Source of the DNA: Caballeronia sp. TF1N1
GTDB taxonomy: Bacteria > Pseudomonadota > Gammaproteobacteria > Burkholderiales > Burkholderiaceae
Direction: 5' to 3'
Length of the DNA stretch: 64,000 nt
Assembly (NCBI RefSeq): GCF_022878925.1
Contig: NZ_CP084628.1
Location: forward strand, 310,001 to 374,000
Shown: piece after piece, positions 45,604 through 56,021 of the stretch
Layout of the letters: the number at the start of each line of letters is the position of its first letter
How positions within the stretch are numbered: the stretch's first letter is position 1
Notes under the pieces: model-generated
Seen by the model: the letters and a program-made list of their open reading frames with translations, nothing else
The model's database searches: none
What the model was told of the DNA's origin: nothing
Position numbers and translations under genes: made by a program

Positions 45604-46677
45604 TCAAGCGCTCTTAGGCTTGAGCAAAACCTTGATTGAGTCGAGTGAATTGGCGGTCTTGATCGCTTCGTCCCATTCTTCCAGGGAAAAGTCGTGCGTG
45701 ACGATGCCCTTGGAAGTCACGAGCCCGCGCGCCAGCAAGTCGATAGCGATGGGATAGCAATAAGGACCGAGATGCGCGCCGCGCACGTCGAGTTCTTTGC
45801 GGTCGCCGATGATCGACCAGTCGACCGTCGTATCCGCACCGAACACGGAGAACTCCACGAAGCGTCCAAGCTTGCGAATCAATTCCAGCCCTTGCGACAC
45901 GCCGGCAGGCACGCCCGTGGTTTCGATATAGACATCGCAACCGTATTGGTCCGTGATCGAGCGGATGATGTCGAGCGCGTTGTCGCTCTTGGGATTGATG
46001 GTGATATCCGCGCCGTATTCGCGCGCGAGTTCCAGCCGCTCATCCACGAGATCGATCACGACCAGCTTCCTGGGCGTCTTGAGATGCGCGACTTGCGTCA
46101 TCATCAAACCGAGCGGTCCCGCGCCTGCGATCACGACGACATCGCTTAGCTGAATATCGCCGCGATTCACCGTATGAATGGCACACGCGAGCGGCTCGAT
46201 GATCGCGGCATCTTCGAGCGAGATGCCGTCCGGAATCTTGTGAACGATGGCTGTCGGCGGGAAGCGCATGTATTCGGCCATGCCGCCATCCGCCACTTCA
46301 CGCTGAAAGCCGAAGATGTTATGCACTTCGCACATCCAGTATTGCCCGGACTTGCAATAGCGGCACTTCGCGCACGGCACGATCTGTTCGGCGATCACGC
46401 GGTCACCCTTGTTCACGCCGAAGTGCTCGGCCGCGCCCTCGCCCAGTTCTTCCACGTAGCCGAAGAATTCATGGCCTGGAATGACCGGCGCCTTGACCCA
46501 AGGGTTCGGGCCGCCCCAGAACATCTTTGCGCCCGACCAGCATTTGCAGTCGCTCGCGCAGATTCCGCATGCGGCAATGCGAATGACGATCTCGTTTCTG
46601 CCCGGCGTCGGGCGCGCGACGCGCTCCACGCGATAGTCCTTCGGCGCGCGGCACACAATGGCCGTCATATCCGTCAT
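45604..46677 (-). CDS. Zinc-dependent medium-chain alcohol dehydrogenase, erythritol/threitol dehydrogenase-like
   Basis: A 357-residue MDR dehydrogenase. Catalytic zinc ligands are in GICASDCKC and GHEFFG; the structural zinc site is complete (CAKCRYCKSGQYWMC). The NAD fold is GAGPLGLMMTQVA. The sequence resembles proteins annotated erythritol/L-threitol dehydrogenase. It is the last gene of the polyol operon, 32 bases after the other dehydrogenase. Together with that enzyme it would oxidise a sugar alcohol to a ketose. Exact substrate unknown. Confidence 0.88.
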   Translation of the reverse strand: MTDMTAIVCRAPKDYRVERVARPTPGRNEIVIRIAACGICASDCKCWSGAKMFWGGPNPWVKAPVIPGHEFFGYVEELGEGAAEHFGVNKGDRVIAEQIVPCAKCRYCKSGQYWMCEVHNIFGFQREVADGGMAEYMRFPPTAIVHKIPDGISLEDAAIIEPLACAIHTVNRGDIQLSDVVVIAGAGPLGLMMTQVAHLKTPRKLVVIDLVDERLELAREYGADITINPKSDNALDIIRSITDQYGCDVYIETTGVPAGVSQGLELIRKLGRFVEFSVFGADTTVDWSIIGDRKELDVRGAHLGPYCYPIAIDLLARGLVTSKGIVTHDFSLEEWDEAIKTANSLDSIKVLLKPKSA

Positions 46678-46709
46678 GTTCGTGTCTCCGGTTATCGTTT
46701 TGACGTTCG

Positions 46710-47747
46710 TTATTCTTCGAGCACGATCTGCACTTTCACATCCGTAGGCAGGCCGCTCGATGCTTCCTCGAACGCCTTGATACCATCGGCGAAGGGGAAT
46801 GTGCGCGAGATGAACGGCTTCACATCGAGCTTGCCGGATGCGATCAGCTGGATCGCACGCGGGAAAATATTCGCGTAGCGGAATACGGATTCGATGCGCG
46901 CTTCCTTGATCTGCACGGCGACCACATCAAGGGCAATGGCGCGCTGCGGCATGCCGACCAGCACGAGGCAGCCACTGGGACACAACAGATCGACAATGCC
47001 CTCGAAGGCCTTTTCATTACCGCTCGCCTCGATCACGATATCCGCGCCCCAGCCGTCGGTCAGTTCGGCGATCACGTCCTTCGCATTGCATTCGCGGATA
47101 TTCACGGCCGTCACGCCCTGCACCGCGCCAATGAGATCGAGCTTCTCCTGCACGAGATCGCAGACGATGGCGCGGCTGCATCCACCCGCGAGCGCCGCCA
47201 GCGCGCACATCATGCCGATGGTGCCCGCACCCAGCACGACGGCGACATCGCCCGGCTTGATCGCGGCTTTCTTCGCGGCCTGCAAGCCGATGGAGAGCGG
47301 CTCGACGATCGCGCCTTCGGCAAAGCTCACGTTGTCCGGCAACTTGTACGTGAAGGCCGCGGGATGCACGACGAACGGCGCGAGACAGCCATGCACGGGC
47401 GGCGTGGCCCAGAAGCGCACCTTGGGGTCGAGGTTATAAAGCCCTTCACGCGATGCACGCGACTCCATGTCCGGCACGCCGGGTTCCATGCACACGCGGT
47501 CGCCCGCCTTGAGATTGCTCACTTCATCGCCGACCTCGATGACCGTGCCCGACGCTTCATGCCCGAGCACCATCGGCTCATTGACGACGAACGGTCCTAT
47601 GCGGCCATGCTGGTAGTAGTGAATGTCGCTGCCGCAAATGCCCACCGTGTGAATGCGGATACGCACGTCGCGCGGTCCGACCACCTGCGGCAAGCTGAAC
47701 GGCCGCAAGCTGATACGCCGTGCTTCTTCGAGAACCAGTGCTTCCAT
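46710..47747 (-). CDS. NAD-dependent polyol (xylitol/sorbitol-type) dehydrogenase
   Basis: A 345-residue MDR dehydrogenase of the sorbitol/xylitol group. Catalytic zinc site: [13 protein letters not shown] and [22 protein letters not shown] is typical. The structural-zinc Cys cluster is absent ([17 protein letters not shown]), as in eukaryotic sorbitol and xylitol dehydrogenases. The NAD fold is [23 protein letters not shown] precedes the ATG. It lies between the SDR and the second dehydrogenase in the polyol operon. Confidence 0.92.
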   Translation of the reverse strand: MEALVLEEARRISLRPFSLPQVVGPRDVRIRIHTVGICGSDIHYYQHGRIGPFVVNEPMVLGHEASGTVIEVGDEVSNLKAGDRVCMEPGVPDMESRASREGLYNLDPKVRFWATPPVHGCLAPFVVHPAAFTYKLPDNVSFAEGAIVEPLSIGLQAAKKAAIKPGDVAVVLGAGTIGMMCALAALAGGCSRAIVCDLVQEKLDLIGAVQGVTAVNIRECNAKDVIAELTDGWGADIVIEASGNEKAFEGIVDLLCPSGCLVLVGMPQRAIALDVVAVQIKEARIESVFRYANIFPRAIQLIASGKLDVKPFISRTFPFADGIKAFEEASSGLPTDVKVQIVLEE

Positions 47748-47779
47748 CGTCGTTCCTTCCTTGAAATGTTTATTGTTGG

Positions 47780-48529
47780 CTAGCCCGCCTGAAAGCCGCC
47801 GTCGATGGCAAGGCTCACGCCGCTGACCATGCTGGAATCGTCGCTTAACAGATAGGCGATGGAGCGCGCCACTTCCACGGGCTGCACGAAACGGTTCAGC
47901 GGAATGCGCGCGAGCATCGGGCCGGATTTGACGGGGTCGCTCCAGGCTCGCTCGGCCATGGGCGTCATCGTCACGACAGGGTTCACGGCGTTGACGCGGA
48001 TGCCGTGCGGTCCGAGTTCGACGGCCATCACGCGCGTCAGTGCATCGAGTCCGCCCTTGGACGCGCAATACGCCGCATGCAACGGCAAGCCGACGGTCGC
48101 CGACAAGCTCGACACGTTGACGATGGCCCCGCCCACATTGCGCGCGATCATGCTCTTCGCGCACTCCTGCGCGACGATCATCGCGGCGCGCACGTTGACG
48201 TTCATGGTGAGATCGAACGCTTCGGCGGTCGTCTCGAGAAACGGCTGCAATTGCGCGATGCCCGCGCAGTTCACGAGCAGATCGACCGGTTGCGCGCCGC
48301 GCGCGGCTTCGCGGGTGGCATCGGCATTTGCGAGATCGACGGCAATGGTTTCGCAGCCGGTCTCTTCCTTGAGTTGCACGAGGTCGGCAGCGCTGCGGCT
48401 CAAGGCAACGACCCGCGCGCCGCGTTCGATCAGGAGATGCACGGTCGCGTGGCCGATGCCCTTGCCCGCGCCGGTGACGAGCACGGTCTTGCCTGCAAAC
48501 TCGCGGTTACGGTCGATGGTGTCGGTCAT
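47780..48529 (-). CDS. SDR oxidoreductase, L-xylulose reductase/DCXR-like
   Basis: A 249-residue short-chain dehydrogenase. Motifs: [12 protein letters not shown] for cofactor, NCAGIA, Ser of VSSLSA and YCASKGG. The segment [17 protein letters not shown] resembles dicarbonyl/L-xylulose reductases, which interconvert L-xylulose and xylitol. GAAGAG precedes the ATG, 7 bases after the SorC stop. In this operon it could handle the ketose made by one of the dehydrogenases. Confidence 0.9.
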   Translation of the reverse strand: MTDTIDRNREFAGKTVLVTGAGKGIGHATVHLLIERGARVVALSRSAADLVQLKEETGCETIAVDLANADATREAARGAQPVDLLVNCAGIAQLQPFLETTAEAFDLTMNVNVRAAMIVAQECAKSMIARNVGGAIVNVSSLSATVGLPLHAAYCASKGGLDALTRVMAVELGPHGIRVNAVNPVVTMTPMAERAWSDPVKSGPMLARIPLNRFVQPVEVARSIAYLLSDDSSMVSGVSLAIDGGFQAG

Positions 48530-48536
48530 GTTCTCT

Positions 48537-49517
48537 TCAAGGTTCGTCGCAGAGTCGCCGCGCCGTGTCTTCATCGGTCACGAGCACCGACGGATAGCGT
48601 CCGCGCAACGCCGCACGCGTGACATGAAACTTCTTCGCCCCGCCACTGACGAGAACCACGCGACGCAGCTTGCGCAAGTCTTCGAGCGTGATCGCAACGG
48701 TGCGGCGATTCAGCGGATGATCGATCAGCTCGCCGTCTTCATCCATGAAATGCCCGAGCATGTCGCCGACCGCGCCTGCTTTTTCGAGCGTGCGCAATTG
48801 CTCCGGATTGTCGATGCCATAGGTTACGACGAGAGATTCCGTCAGATCGCCGCAAGTCAGCAGGGCAAGGTCGGAGTTGCGCGCGAGTTCGTAGGTCTCG
48901 CGCACGGTGCCTTCCTGCAGGATCACATCGCGCGCCTTCTGGCTGCTGACGTAGATGGGCGCGGCGAACAGATATCCGTCCGCTCGGCAGATATCCGCGA
49001 AGTCGGAAACGATATCGAACGTGTTGATGCTCGGGCAATGCGAGAGGCCGCCTTGCAGCGACACCGCCGACACCGCGCCATAACTGCGTTGCGGCATGGC
49101 GCGCAGCACGGCGCGGATCGTGCGTCCCCAGCCAAGCCCGATAGTTTGCCCTGCAACTATCTGCCTCGAAAAGTAGCTCGCCGCGCCGATACCGAGCGCC
49201 GCGTTGTTCGCTTCGGTGTTCGCACCGGTCGGCACGACCACCGCGCATTCAAGACCGAAGCGTTTGCTGAGCGCTTCTTCCAGCGCGACGCATGGCGCTA
49301 TCTTGCTGTTGATGGTGATCTGCACGAGACCCGACTCGCGGCTTGCCGCGAGCAGCCGGTTCACGCGCACGCGGTTGCTGCCTATACGTTCCGCGATCTC
49401 CTGCTGCGTCAGGTTGCCGACGTAGTAGTGCCACGCGACGCGCGCCTGCAATTCCTCTTCCGAGTCGATGGATTCGTCGGTTTCGGCGAAGGCTAGGGGT
49501 GGTACTGTCTTGCTCAT
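48537..49517 (-). CDS. SorC/DeoR-type sugar-binding transcriptional regulator
   Basis: A 326-residue SorC-family regulator. The N-terminal HTH (HYYVGNLTQQEIAERIGSNRVRVNRLLAASRESGLV) is followed by the NagB-like sugar-phosphate sensor domain with GTIGLGWGRTIRAV-type loop and LLTCGDL. These proteins respond to sugar or polyol phosphates. It lies inside the polyol operon, 36 bases after the second permease gene, so it is probably autoregulated with the operon. The divergent region 52769-53029 is its likely target. Confidence 0.93.
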   Translation of the reverse strand: MSKTVPPLAFAETDESIDSEEELQARVAWHYYVGNLTQQEIAERIGSNRVRVNRLLAASRESGLVQITINSKIAPCVALEEALSKRFGLECAVVVPTGANTEANNAALGIGAASYFSRQIVAGQTIGLGWGRTIRAVLRAMPQRSYGAVSAVSLQGGLSHCPSINTFDIVSDFADICRADGYLFAAPIYVSSQKARDVILQEGTVRETYELARNSDLALLTCGDLTESLVVTYGIDNPEQLRTLEKAGAVGDMLGHFMDEDGELIDHPLNRRTVAITLEDLRKLRRVVLVSGGAKKFHVTRAALRGRYPSVLVTDEDTARRLCDEP

Positions 49518-49553
49518 ATCGAGTGTCTGGTCACAATGGAAGGCCGAAGGAGT

Positions 49554-50435
49554 CTACTTCACCGCGCCCATCGTGAGACCTTGCACCAGCCGCCCGGACA
49601 CGAGCAGCGCGAAGACGACCATCGGCAGGACGATCAGCGTACCCGTGGCCATGATCTCGCCCCAGGGCAATTCGTAACCGCTCATGTAGCTCGTCGCGGC
49701 GACCGGCGATGTAATGGCATCGGTGCGTGTCAGCACGAGCGCATAGAGCAGATCGTTCCACGAGAAGATGAAAGCGAAGATGGCGGATACGACGATGCCC
49801 GGCATCGCGAGCGGCAAGTTGATGCGCCAGAACACGCGCCACGGCGACGCGCCATCGAGCCGCGCGGCCTCGTCGAGTTCCACGGGAATATTGCGGAACT
49901 GGTCGGTGCAGATCCATACGACGATCGGCAACGAGAAGGTCAGATAAAGAAGAATCAGCACGATGTGCGTATCGACGAGATCGAGCTTGGTCGCAATCAG
50001 AAAGAACGGCACCGCGAGCACCACGGGGCTCACCATGCGGTTCGAGATGAACCAGAACCACAGGTCTTCCTTGCCACGGAATTCGAAGCGTGCAAGCGCA
50101 TAGGCAGCGGGCGCGCCGAGCAGAATGGCAAGCACCGTCGTGCTGCTCGCGATGATGAGCGAGTTGAGCAGACTGCCCGCCACGTCATGCTCGAAAAGCG
50201 CCGCCGAATAGTGATGAAACGTGGGACTGAACAGCCACTTCGGCGGATACGCGAGCGCGTCGGACTGGCTCTTCAGGCTCGTCGTCACCATCCAGTAGAA
50301 CGGAAACACGGACGAAAGGAAGACGATCGCCAGACCGAAAAAGTGCCATACGGTGGCGCGTTTGCGTGCGGCACGCGCACGCAAGGCACGCTTGGTCATG
50401 TCGCCATTCGCGGCTTGCAGAGTCGGAGAACTCAC
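49554..50435 (-). CDS. Carbohydrate ABC transporter permease (MalG type)
   Basis: A 293-residue inner-membrane permease with six predicted helices and the EAA loop ([23 protein letters not shown]) that docks the ATPase. The start is a GTG at 50435 that overlaps the upstream stop (GTGA) and has GGGAGG 5 bases before it; a later ATG at 50399 would lose 12 residues. It pairs with the MalF-type permease. Substrate by context: a sugar alcohol. Confidence 0.92.
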   Translation of the reverse strand: MSSPTLQAANGDMTKRALRARAARKRATVWHFFGLAIVFLSSVFPFYWMVTTSLKSQSDALAYPPKWLFSPTFHHYSAALFEHDVAGSLLNSLIIASSTTVLAILLGAPAAYALARFEFRGKEDLWFWFISNRMVSPVVLAVPFFLIATKLDLVDTHIVLILLYLTFSLPIVVWICTDQFRNIPVELDEAARLDGASPWRVFWRINLPLAMPGIVVSAIFAFIFSWNDLLYALVLTRTDAITSPVAATSYMSGYELPWGEIMATGTLIVLPMVVFALLVSGRLVQGLTMGAVK

Positions 50436-51358
50436 GCGGCCTCCCGGTACACGAAGCGGATATAAAGACGCGACAGCACGATAGTCAGGATCAAGAGAAT
50501 GATGGCCTGAGCGGACGCCATGCCCTGATCGAAGAGACGAAAGCCCACGCGCTGGATATAGATGCTGATGAACTCCGTCGCGGTGCCGGGGCCGCCGCGC
50601 GTCATGGTGAAGACGGCATCGAACATCTTCAGCATGTCGGCCGAGCGCAGAATGAGGATGGCCGTCAAACCCGGCAGCAAATACGGTCGCTGCAAGTGCC
50701 AAAGAATCATGCTCCACTTCGGCGTTTCGAGGCGCGCCGCTTCCTCGGCTTCCTTCGGCACCATGGAAAGCCCGGCCAGCAGAATCAGCGCGCAAAACGG
50801 CGTCCACTGCCAGATATCCATGATCATCACGGAGACGAACGCAAGCGTCGGATCGGCAAGCCAGTCTTGCGGCGGAATGCCGAAGAGGCCCGCCAGATAG
50901 TTCGCCACGCCGAACTGCCGGTTGAAGATCAGGCGGCCGATCAGGCCGACGACCGCGTAAGTTGTCGCCATTGGAATGACGAGGCTCACGCGAGCGGCGG
51001 CGCGCATCCATCGCAAGTCGATACGGTGCAGCATCAACGCCGCAAAGAGCCCGAGTGCGACCTCGATCGGCAAGGTAAGACAAAGGAACAACGCAGTGCG
51101 GCCGAGCGCGCCCCAGAACGAGGGATCGGTGAGCGTCGCCACGTAATTGTCGATGCCCACGAACGGCGTGCCCGACGCGAGATCGGCGAGCTTGTACTGA
51201 TGAAACGAGTTATAGAGCGCCAGCAGCAGCGGGTAAATGCCGATGACCGCCAGCGCGAATATCGCCGGAATCAGGAACCAGAAGGCAGGCGTTCGCGGCA
51301 CCACGCCAAAGTAACGCGTCCGCTTTCCGAGCCTTGGAGAAGTTGCCACGCCTGCCAT
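50432..51358 (-). CDS. Sugar ABC transporter permease (MalF type)
   Basis: A 308-residue permease with six predicted helices, an N-terminal [26 protein letters not shown], and an EAA loop ([26 protein letters not shown]). It overlaps the next permease gene by four bases and follows the binding-protein gene by 39. It forms the transmembrane channel with the MalG-type partner. Confidence 0.93.
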   Translation of the reverse strand: MAGVATSPRLGKRTRYFGVVPRTPAFWFLIPAIFALAVIGIYPLLLALYNSFHQYKLADLASGTPFVGIDNYVATLTDPSFWGALGRTALFLCLTLPIEVALGLFAALMLHRIDLRWMRAAARVSLVIPMATTYAVVGLIGRLIFNRQFGVANYLAGLFGIPPQDWLADPTLAFVSVMIMDIWQWTPFCALILLAGLSMVPKEAEEAARLETPKWSMILWHLQRPYLLPGLTAILILRSADMLKMFDAVFTMTRGGPGTATEFISIYIQRVGFRLFDQGMASAQAIILLILTIVLSRLYIRFVYREAA

Positions 51359-51397
51359 TCGATCGCCTCCGGTTCCTGATGTTTAGCGTTCAGCCGA

Positions 51398-52768
51398 TTA
51401 CTTGAGCAAAGGCTTCTTGCCGTCGTAATAGCCGGCTTTCTTCAGGATGTCCTCGGTCTTCTGACCGATGGTCTGCGCGCCATCCTTCACCGTCACCTGA
51501 CCGAGCATGATCTTGCTGCCCCATTCGCCGATGACTTCCGACACCGCCGGCCATTCGGGGAAACGCGGACGATAATCCGGCACGCCGCCTTGCCACGATT
51601 CGACCATCGGCTTCACGAACGGATACTTGTCCTGCACCGCCTTGTCCTGATAGACCGCCGTGCGTGCCGGCACGCCGCCCGCCTCGAGATAAGGCTTCGC
51701 CATGGCCTCGGACGTGATCCATTGGATGAAGAGCCACGATGCCGCTTGCTTCTTCGCGCTGGCCTTTGCATTCACGGCAAGCGAGAAGCCGCCGAGCGCG
51801 GGCTTGAGTCCCGCCGGCCCCTTCGGTTCGGTGGTGATCGCAAGACAGTTGCCGAGCTTCGACTTGCTCGGGTCGGTGAGCGTCGGATAGAAAGCGGACC
51901 ATTCGGTGATCATCGCGACCTGCCCTTGCGCAAGCGCGTTGACGGCTTCGGCGTGATCGAAATCGACGATACCCGGCGGCATGTACTTCATCAGCTTTTG
52001 CCGGTATTCGAGGCCCGCTTGCGATTGCGGCGACATCAGGTTCGACTTGAACTTAGCATCGAGAAGCGACCCGCCATTGGGCCACAACACGCGCATGAAG
52101 CTATCCGCCGATTGCGTCTCGCCGCGCCGCGACTGCAACGCGAAAGCGAACTTGTCGCCCTTCGTGAGCTTCGGCGCGTAGGTTGTCAGCAACTCGTCCC
52201 AGGTCTTCGGCGGCTCGTCGAAACCCGCGTCTTTCAGCATGCACTTGTTGTAGAACATGAGACCCGAGTAATTATCGAACGGCAGGCCATACGTGACCTT
52301 GTCCCATGTGCCAAACGAGTCGAGCAGGATGGGGAAGAAGCCCTTCAGATTGAGGTTCGGGTCCGCGAGCTTGGGGTCGTCCGTGAACTTCTTGATGGGC
52401 ACGAGCCACTTGTTGCTCGCGAATTCGCCGATCCACACGACGTCCACGAGCACGATGTCCTGATCGCCGCCGCCCACGAAGTTGAGCACTTCCTTCTCAC
52501 GCGTGTTCTCGTACGGAATCACTTCCCAGCGCACCTTGATGCCCGTCTCTTTCTCGAACTGCGGTATCAGGGTTTGTGCTGCCTTGTAGCCGGGACGATC
52601 CAGAAAGATGGCCTTGATGGTGGTGCCAGAATACGGCTCCGCGGCTTCCTTGAGCGTCCACGCCTGTGCGTTCGATGCGGCGAAAGCCGCGCTGGCCGCA
52701 AGTAGCGCGACAGCCGCTACGTGCTTGACGGGACCAAGTTGTCTCATCTGGGTGAAGCGCTTCTTCAT
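51398..52768 (-). CDS. Extracellular solute-binding protein of a polyol ABC transporter
   Basis: A 456-residue family 1 binding protein. A Sec signal peptide covers residues about 15-36 ([20 protein letters not shown]). The lobe signatures [29 protein letters not shown] and [21 protein letters not shown] match sorbitol/mannitol-type receptors. AAGGAG precedes the ATG. It is the first gene of the minus-strand operon and is divergent from the ATPase gene. Confidence 0.93.
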   Translation of the reverse strand: MKKRFTQMRQLGPVKHVAAVALLAASAAFAASNAQAWTLKEAAEPYSGTTIKAIFLDRPGYKAAQTLIPQFEKETGIKVRWEVIPYENTREKEVLNFVGGGDQDIVLVDVVWIGEFASNKWLVPIKKFTDDPKLADPNLNLKGFFPILLDSFGTWDKVTYGLPFDNYSGLMFYNKCMLKDAGFDEPPKTWDELLTTYAPKLTKGDKFAFALQSRRGETQSADSFMRVLWPNGGSLLDAKFKSNLMSPQSQAGLEYRQKLMKYMPPGIVDFDHAEAVNALAQGQVAMITEWSAFYPTLTDPSKSKLGNCLAITTEPKGPAGLKPALGGFSLAVNAKASAKKQAASWLFIQWITSEAMAKPYLEAGGVPARTAVYQDKAVQDKYPFVKPMVESWQGGVPDYRPRFPEWPAVSEVIGEWGSKIMLGQVTVKDGAQTIGQKTEDILKKAGYYDGKKPLLK

Positions 52769-52903
52769 GCCTGTCTCCTTTGATTTTTTTAGAGCAGTGA
52801 TGGCTTGCGGATTCGTTCGTAGCGTCTTTCGGTTCCTGCGAGTGCGATGGGAAACGGGTGGAAAACACGGCGTATGCGGCGAAGACCGTCTGTGTCGTTT
52901 CAC

Positions 52904-52932
52904 TTGTAATTTCGGTTTTACAATTGTATATT
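52904..52932 (+). promoter_or_regulatory. Candidate promoter and operator of the polyol locus
   Basis: TTGTAA (52904-52909), 17-base spacer, TATATT (52927-52932) point toward the ATPase gene. An inverted repeat TTGTAA/TTACAA (52904-52909, 52918-52923) and a palindrome ACAATTGT (52920-52927) overlap it. This AT-rich patch lies between the divergent ATPase and binding-protein genes and is the best SorC operator candidate. Seen by eye; no known consensus was matched. Confidence 0.42.
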
Positions 52933-53029
52933 TTGGCCCGAACAGGTTGTCAAGAACTAAATCGACGAAGCCATTCGATGCTGCGCTGCGATGAACATAC
53001 TCGTGGCCCGGCCATAGACGGAGACAGGC

Positions 53030-54151
53030 ATGAGCGCCGTTCATCTACAACAGATCCGCAAGTCCTTTGCAGGCACCGATGTGCTCAAGGGCGTCGACAT
53101 TCAGGTAAAGGACCGCGAGTTCATGGTCTTCGTCGGACCATCGGGATGTGGCAAGTCCACCTTGCTGCGAAGCATCGCCGGGCTCGAACGCAGCGATTCA
53201 GGGCAAATACTGATAGGCGGTGAAGACGTCACCGAACTCGAACCATCGCAGCGTGGCGTGGCGATGGTGTTTCAGTCGTATGCGCTCTATCCGCACATGA
53301 CGGTGTACGAGAACATCGCGTTCGGACTGCGCATGCTGAAGCTGCCCGAAGTGCAGATCAAGGAGCGCGTGCAGCGCGCAGCCGAGATCCTGCAGATCGG
53401 TCAACTGCTCGAACGCCGGCCGCGCGCGTTGTCGGGCGGACAGCGTCAGCGCGTTGCCATCGGGCGATCGATCGTGCGCGAACCGCAAGTGTTTCTCTTC
53501 GACGAACCGCTCTCGAATCTCGATGCCGCCTTGCGCGTGCAGATGCGCCTCGAACTCATCAAGCTGCACAAGCAACTCAACGCGACGATGATCTACGTCA
53601 CGCACGATCAGACCGAAGCGATGACCATGGCCGATCGAATCGTCGTGCTGAATCATGGGCGCGTGGAGCAGATCGGCACGCCGCTGGAGCTTTATCGCAC
53701 GCCGCATAATCGCTTCGTCGCGGGCTTCATCGGCTCGCCGAAGATGAACTTCATGGACGTGCGCGTGCAACGTGTCGATGCCGCCGGCGTCAGCATCGAA
53801 CTGCCCGGTGGCGAGGCGCTCACGCTGCCCTTCAAGGCTTCGTCGGTGAAGGCGGGCGAGACGCTCACGCTCGGCATTCGCCCGGAACATTTCGTCGAGG
53901 AATGCGGCGGCGATATCGATAGCGGTCTTGCCGGCGAAGTGATGGTGATCGAGCATCTCGGTGGCGAGACGCTCCTGCATCTGCGGTTGCCGAACGACCT
54001 CGTGATTCAAGTGAAGGGCTCGGGCGAATCCACTGCGTTCGAAGGACAACGCCTGAACGCGGGCTTCAGCATTCGCCATGTGCATCTGTTCAACCAGGAC
54101 GGCAGTGCGCTCGAACGTCTTCGGCCCGTGACGGAGACTGCTGCCGCTTGA
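53030..54151 (+). CDS. ABC transporter ATP-binding protein, UgpC/MsmX type
   Basis: A 373-residue ATPase that energises the divergent permease pair. Walker A is GPSGCGKST, the Q-loop [10 protein letters not shown], signature LSGGQRQR, Walker [13 protein letters not shown] and H-loop THDQTEAMT. The C-terminal MOBE/TOBE domain (from about residue 240, LGIRPEHF) is typical of carbohydrate importers. It is separated from the rest of the transporter by the divergent promoter region, so both must be co-regulated. Confidence 0.94.
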   Translation: MSAVHLQQIRKSFAGTDVLKGVDIQVKDREFMVFVGPSGCGKSTLLRSIAGLERSDSGQILIGGEDVTELEPSQRGVAMVFQSYALYPHMTVYENIAFGLRMLKLPEVQIKERVQRAAEILQIGQLLERRPRALSGGQRQRVAIGRSIVREPQVFLFDEPLSNLDAALRVQMRLELIKLHKQLNATMIYVTHDQTEAMTMADRIVVLNHGRVEQIGTPLELYRTPHNRFVAGFIGSPKMNFMDVRVQRVDAAGVSIELPGGEALTLPFKASSVKAGETLTLGIRPEHFVEECGGDIDSGLAGEVMVIEHLGGETLLHLRLPNDLVIQVKGSGESTAFEGQRLNAGFSIRHVHLFNQDGSALERLRPVTETAAA

Positions 54152-54202
54152 GGCTGCGTCGCTCGATCAAGTTTCCTCAGCGGATGCCGTAAACGAAAAG
54201 AG

Positions 54203-54220
54203 GCGCCGGAGTAACGGCGC
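54203..54220. terminator. Weak hairpin after the ATPase gene
   Basis: GCGCCG (54203-54208) pairs with CGGCGC (54215-54220) around a GAGTAA loop, about 50 bases past the ATPase stop. GC-rich sequence follows rather than a T-run, so termination is uncertain. Confidence 0.35.
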
Positions 54221-54262
54221 GCGCGGCCGCGCCGTCGGCTGCATCCGTCACCGCTGTTCATC

Positions 54263-54556
54263 GTGAAACTCATGGCATCCAGCATTCGTTCGCTGACGGC
54301 ATGGTCCGTCGTGGTGACGTTCGCGCTCAGCGCGGCACCTTCCACTTTCGCAGGCACCGGCAACGCAGAGTTGCCCGTGACGCTGACCGTCTACGATATC
54401 TGCACGCTCGATACGGGCGCCACGCAGCCGAGCGTGGCCTGTTCCGCAGGCGGCCAGTACCGCATCCTCGCGGGCGAATACTTCGCGGATGTCCGCATCG
54501 CCGATATCAAGGCCGCGCAACGACCGCAAATGCCGGTCGTCGAGATCGCGTTCTGA
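54263..54556 (+). CDS. Short SCPU-like secreted protein
   Basis: A 97-residue protein with a signal peptide (WSVVVTFALSAAPSTFA). The mature part, ELPVTLTVYDICTL then SVACSAGGQYRILAG, looks like the first and middle strands of the SCPU pilin domain with a central deletion. It lies just ahead of the pilin gene and in the same direction. Start is GTG at 54263 or ATG at 54272; neither has a good ribosome site. It could be a minor subunit, a remnant, or a regulator of pilus assembly. Confidence 0.65.
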   Translation: MKLMASSIRSLTAWSVVVTFALSAAPSTFAGTGNAELPVTLTVYDICTLDTGATQPSVACSAGGQYRILAGEYFADVRIADIKAAQRPQMPVVEIAF

Positions 54557-54708
54557 AACGTCGAACCCTTGACGACGCATTGTTACAATCGCTTACGCTT
54601 TAACGTCTGAGGAATGCACATAATCAGGGCGTCACGACGCGCCAAAAATCTGAGAGAGCAGCGCAAACGTTTGGCGCGCGGAAGACACTTCCAGAGAAGA
54701 GGTGAACA

Positions 54709-55218
54709 ATGCGTCGCCGTAACCTTGCCGTTTCCGTGCTTTGCATCGCGTTGGCATCGGGGCCGCTCGTTCCGTTCGGAGCGAACGCAGCCACGCGAAC
54801 CACTACCTTCACTGTATCCCTCACGCTGCAGAACGATTGCCAGATCGCGGCCAATCCGCTCAATTTCGGCAACTCGGGTGTTATCGCGGCGAACATCGAT
54901 CAGACCACCACGTTGAGCGTCACCTGCTCGAACGGCGCGTCGTATAACGTCGGGCTGGATGCGGGTTCGGTGTCGGGTTCCACGGTGCCGAACCGGCTGC
55001 TCGCGGGCACGGGCACGCCTCTGCCGACGGTCGCCTATCAGCTCTATCGCGATGCCGCGCGCACGCTCGTCTGGGGCCAGACGGTCGGCACCGACACGGT
55101 CTCGGGCACCGGCACGGGCGCGGCGCAGACGGTCACGGTCTATGGCCGCGTCGCGCCGCAGACCACGCCGGCCGCGGGCACGTATTCATCCGTCGTCACG
55201 GCTACCGTCACGTTCTAG
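54709..55218 (+). CDS. Spore coat U domain pilin (CsuA/B-like major subunit)
   Basis: A 169-residue pilin with signal peptide (VSVLCIALASGPLVPFGANA). The SCPU domain reads TFTVSLTLQNDCQIAANPLNFG, SVTCSNGASYNVGLDAG, QTVTVYGRVAPQTTPAAGTYSSVVTATVTF. In archaic chaperone-usher pili such as Acinetobacter Csu, this is the polymerising rod subunit that donates an N-terminal strand. First clear gene of a four-gene pilus operon; the chaperone starts one base after its stop. Confidence 0.92.
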   Translation: MRRRNLAVSVLCIALASGPLVPFGANAATRTTTFTVSLTLQNDCQIAANPLNFGNSGVIAANIDQTTTLSVTCSNGASYNVGLDAGSVSGSTVPNRLLAGTGTPLPTVAYQLYRDAARTLVWGQTVGTDTVSGTGTGAAQTVTVYGRVAPQTTPAAGTYSSVVTATVTF

Positions 55219-55219
55219 C

Positions 55220-56014
55220 ATGCGCTCATCGCAGTGTTACCGGGCCGCGCGGCCCGGCAGGCGGGCGCTCGCGTGTGCGCTGGCGGGCTTCTCGTGGTGG
55301 TGCCTTCTGTACGCGGCGAACGTATCGGCGGCGGCCTTGCAAGTGTCGCCGATCCGGCTCGATCTCTCCGCCGAAAGGCCCGCCGCCGCGCTCACGCTGC
55401 ATAACGACGGCAGTGCGCCGCTCAATGCTCAGGTACGCGTGTTCGCATGGACGCAGTCGCTCGACGAAGACCATCTGGAGCGCACGGCCGCCATCGTCGC
55501 GAGTCCGCCGATCGTGCAGATCGCGCCGAACGGCGATCAGACCATCCGCATTCTGCGAGTGGGAAGCGAGCCGCTTGCGCGCGAGGAGACGTATCGTCTG
55601 CTGATCGATGAAATTCCGAACGCACAAAGCGCCCAGAACACGGGCGTGCGCATGCAGTTGCGCTATTCGGTGCCGGTCTTCGTGGGCGCGGACGAAGCGC
55701 GCTCACCCGCGTTGAAGTTCGCGCTGGAACGCAAGAGCCAGGCAAGCAACGAAACCGACGTCATGCTGCGCGTGTCGAACGGCGCGCAAACGCATGCGCA
55801 ACTGAGCCGCGTTCATCTTGACTGGTCCGATGGTCAGAGCACGCAAGTCTCGGCGGGACTGCTCGGCTATGCTTTGCCCGGCGCCGCGCGCCGCTGGCCC
55901 GTGCAGGGCGCGCCTGCGAATGGCACGTGGGCGACCTTGCACGCCGTCGTCAACGGCGAGCCCGTGACCATGCGTGTGAACGTCGAGCCGGGAACGCCGG
56001 GCTCCGACCGCTAG
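55220..56014 (+). CDS. Archaic-type periplasmic fimbrial chaperone (CsuC-like)
   Basis: A 264-residue PapD-like chaperone with a signal peptide (ACALAGFSWWCLLYAANVSAAA). Features: LQVSPIRLDLSAERPAAALTLHNDG for the first domain, QTIRILRVGSEPLAREETYRLLIDEIP for the subunit-binding G1 strand region, and a second immunoglobulin-like domain. It delivers pilins to the usher. The frame continues open upstream into the pilin gene, but the ATG at 55220 right after the pilin stop is the sensible start. Confidence 0.93.
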   Translation: MRSSQCYRAARPGRRALACALAGFSWWCLLYAANVSAAALQVSPIRLDLSAERPAAALTLHNDGSAPLNAQVRVFAWTQSLDEDHLERTAAIVASPPIVQIAPNGDQTIRILRVGSEPLAREETYRLLIDEIPNAQSAQNTGVRMQLRYSVPVFVGADEARSPALKFALERKSQASNETDVMLRVSNGAQTHAQLSRVHLDWSDGQSTQVSAGLLGYALPGAARRWPVQGAPANGTWATLHAVVNGEPVTMRVNVEPGTPGSDR

Positions 56015-56021
56015 GCCGTGG

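Noticed and set aside
47859..49496. 545-codon plus-strand open frame
   Set aside because: Antisense to the SDR and SorC genes, low-complexity Ala/Arg/Ser translation, no ribosome site or family match.
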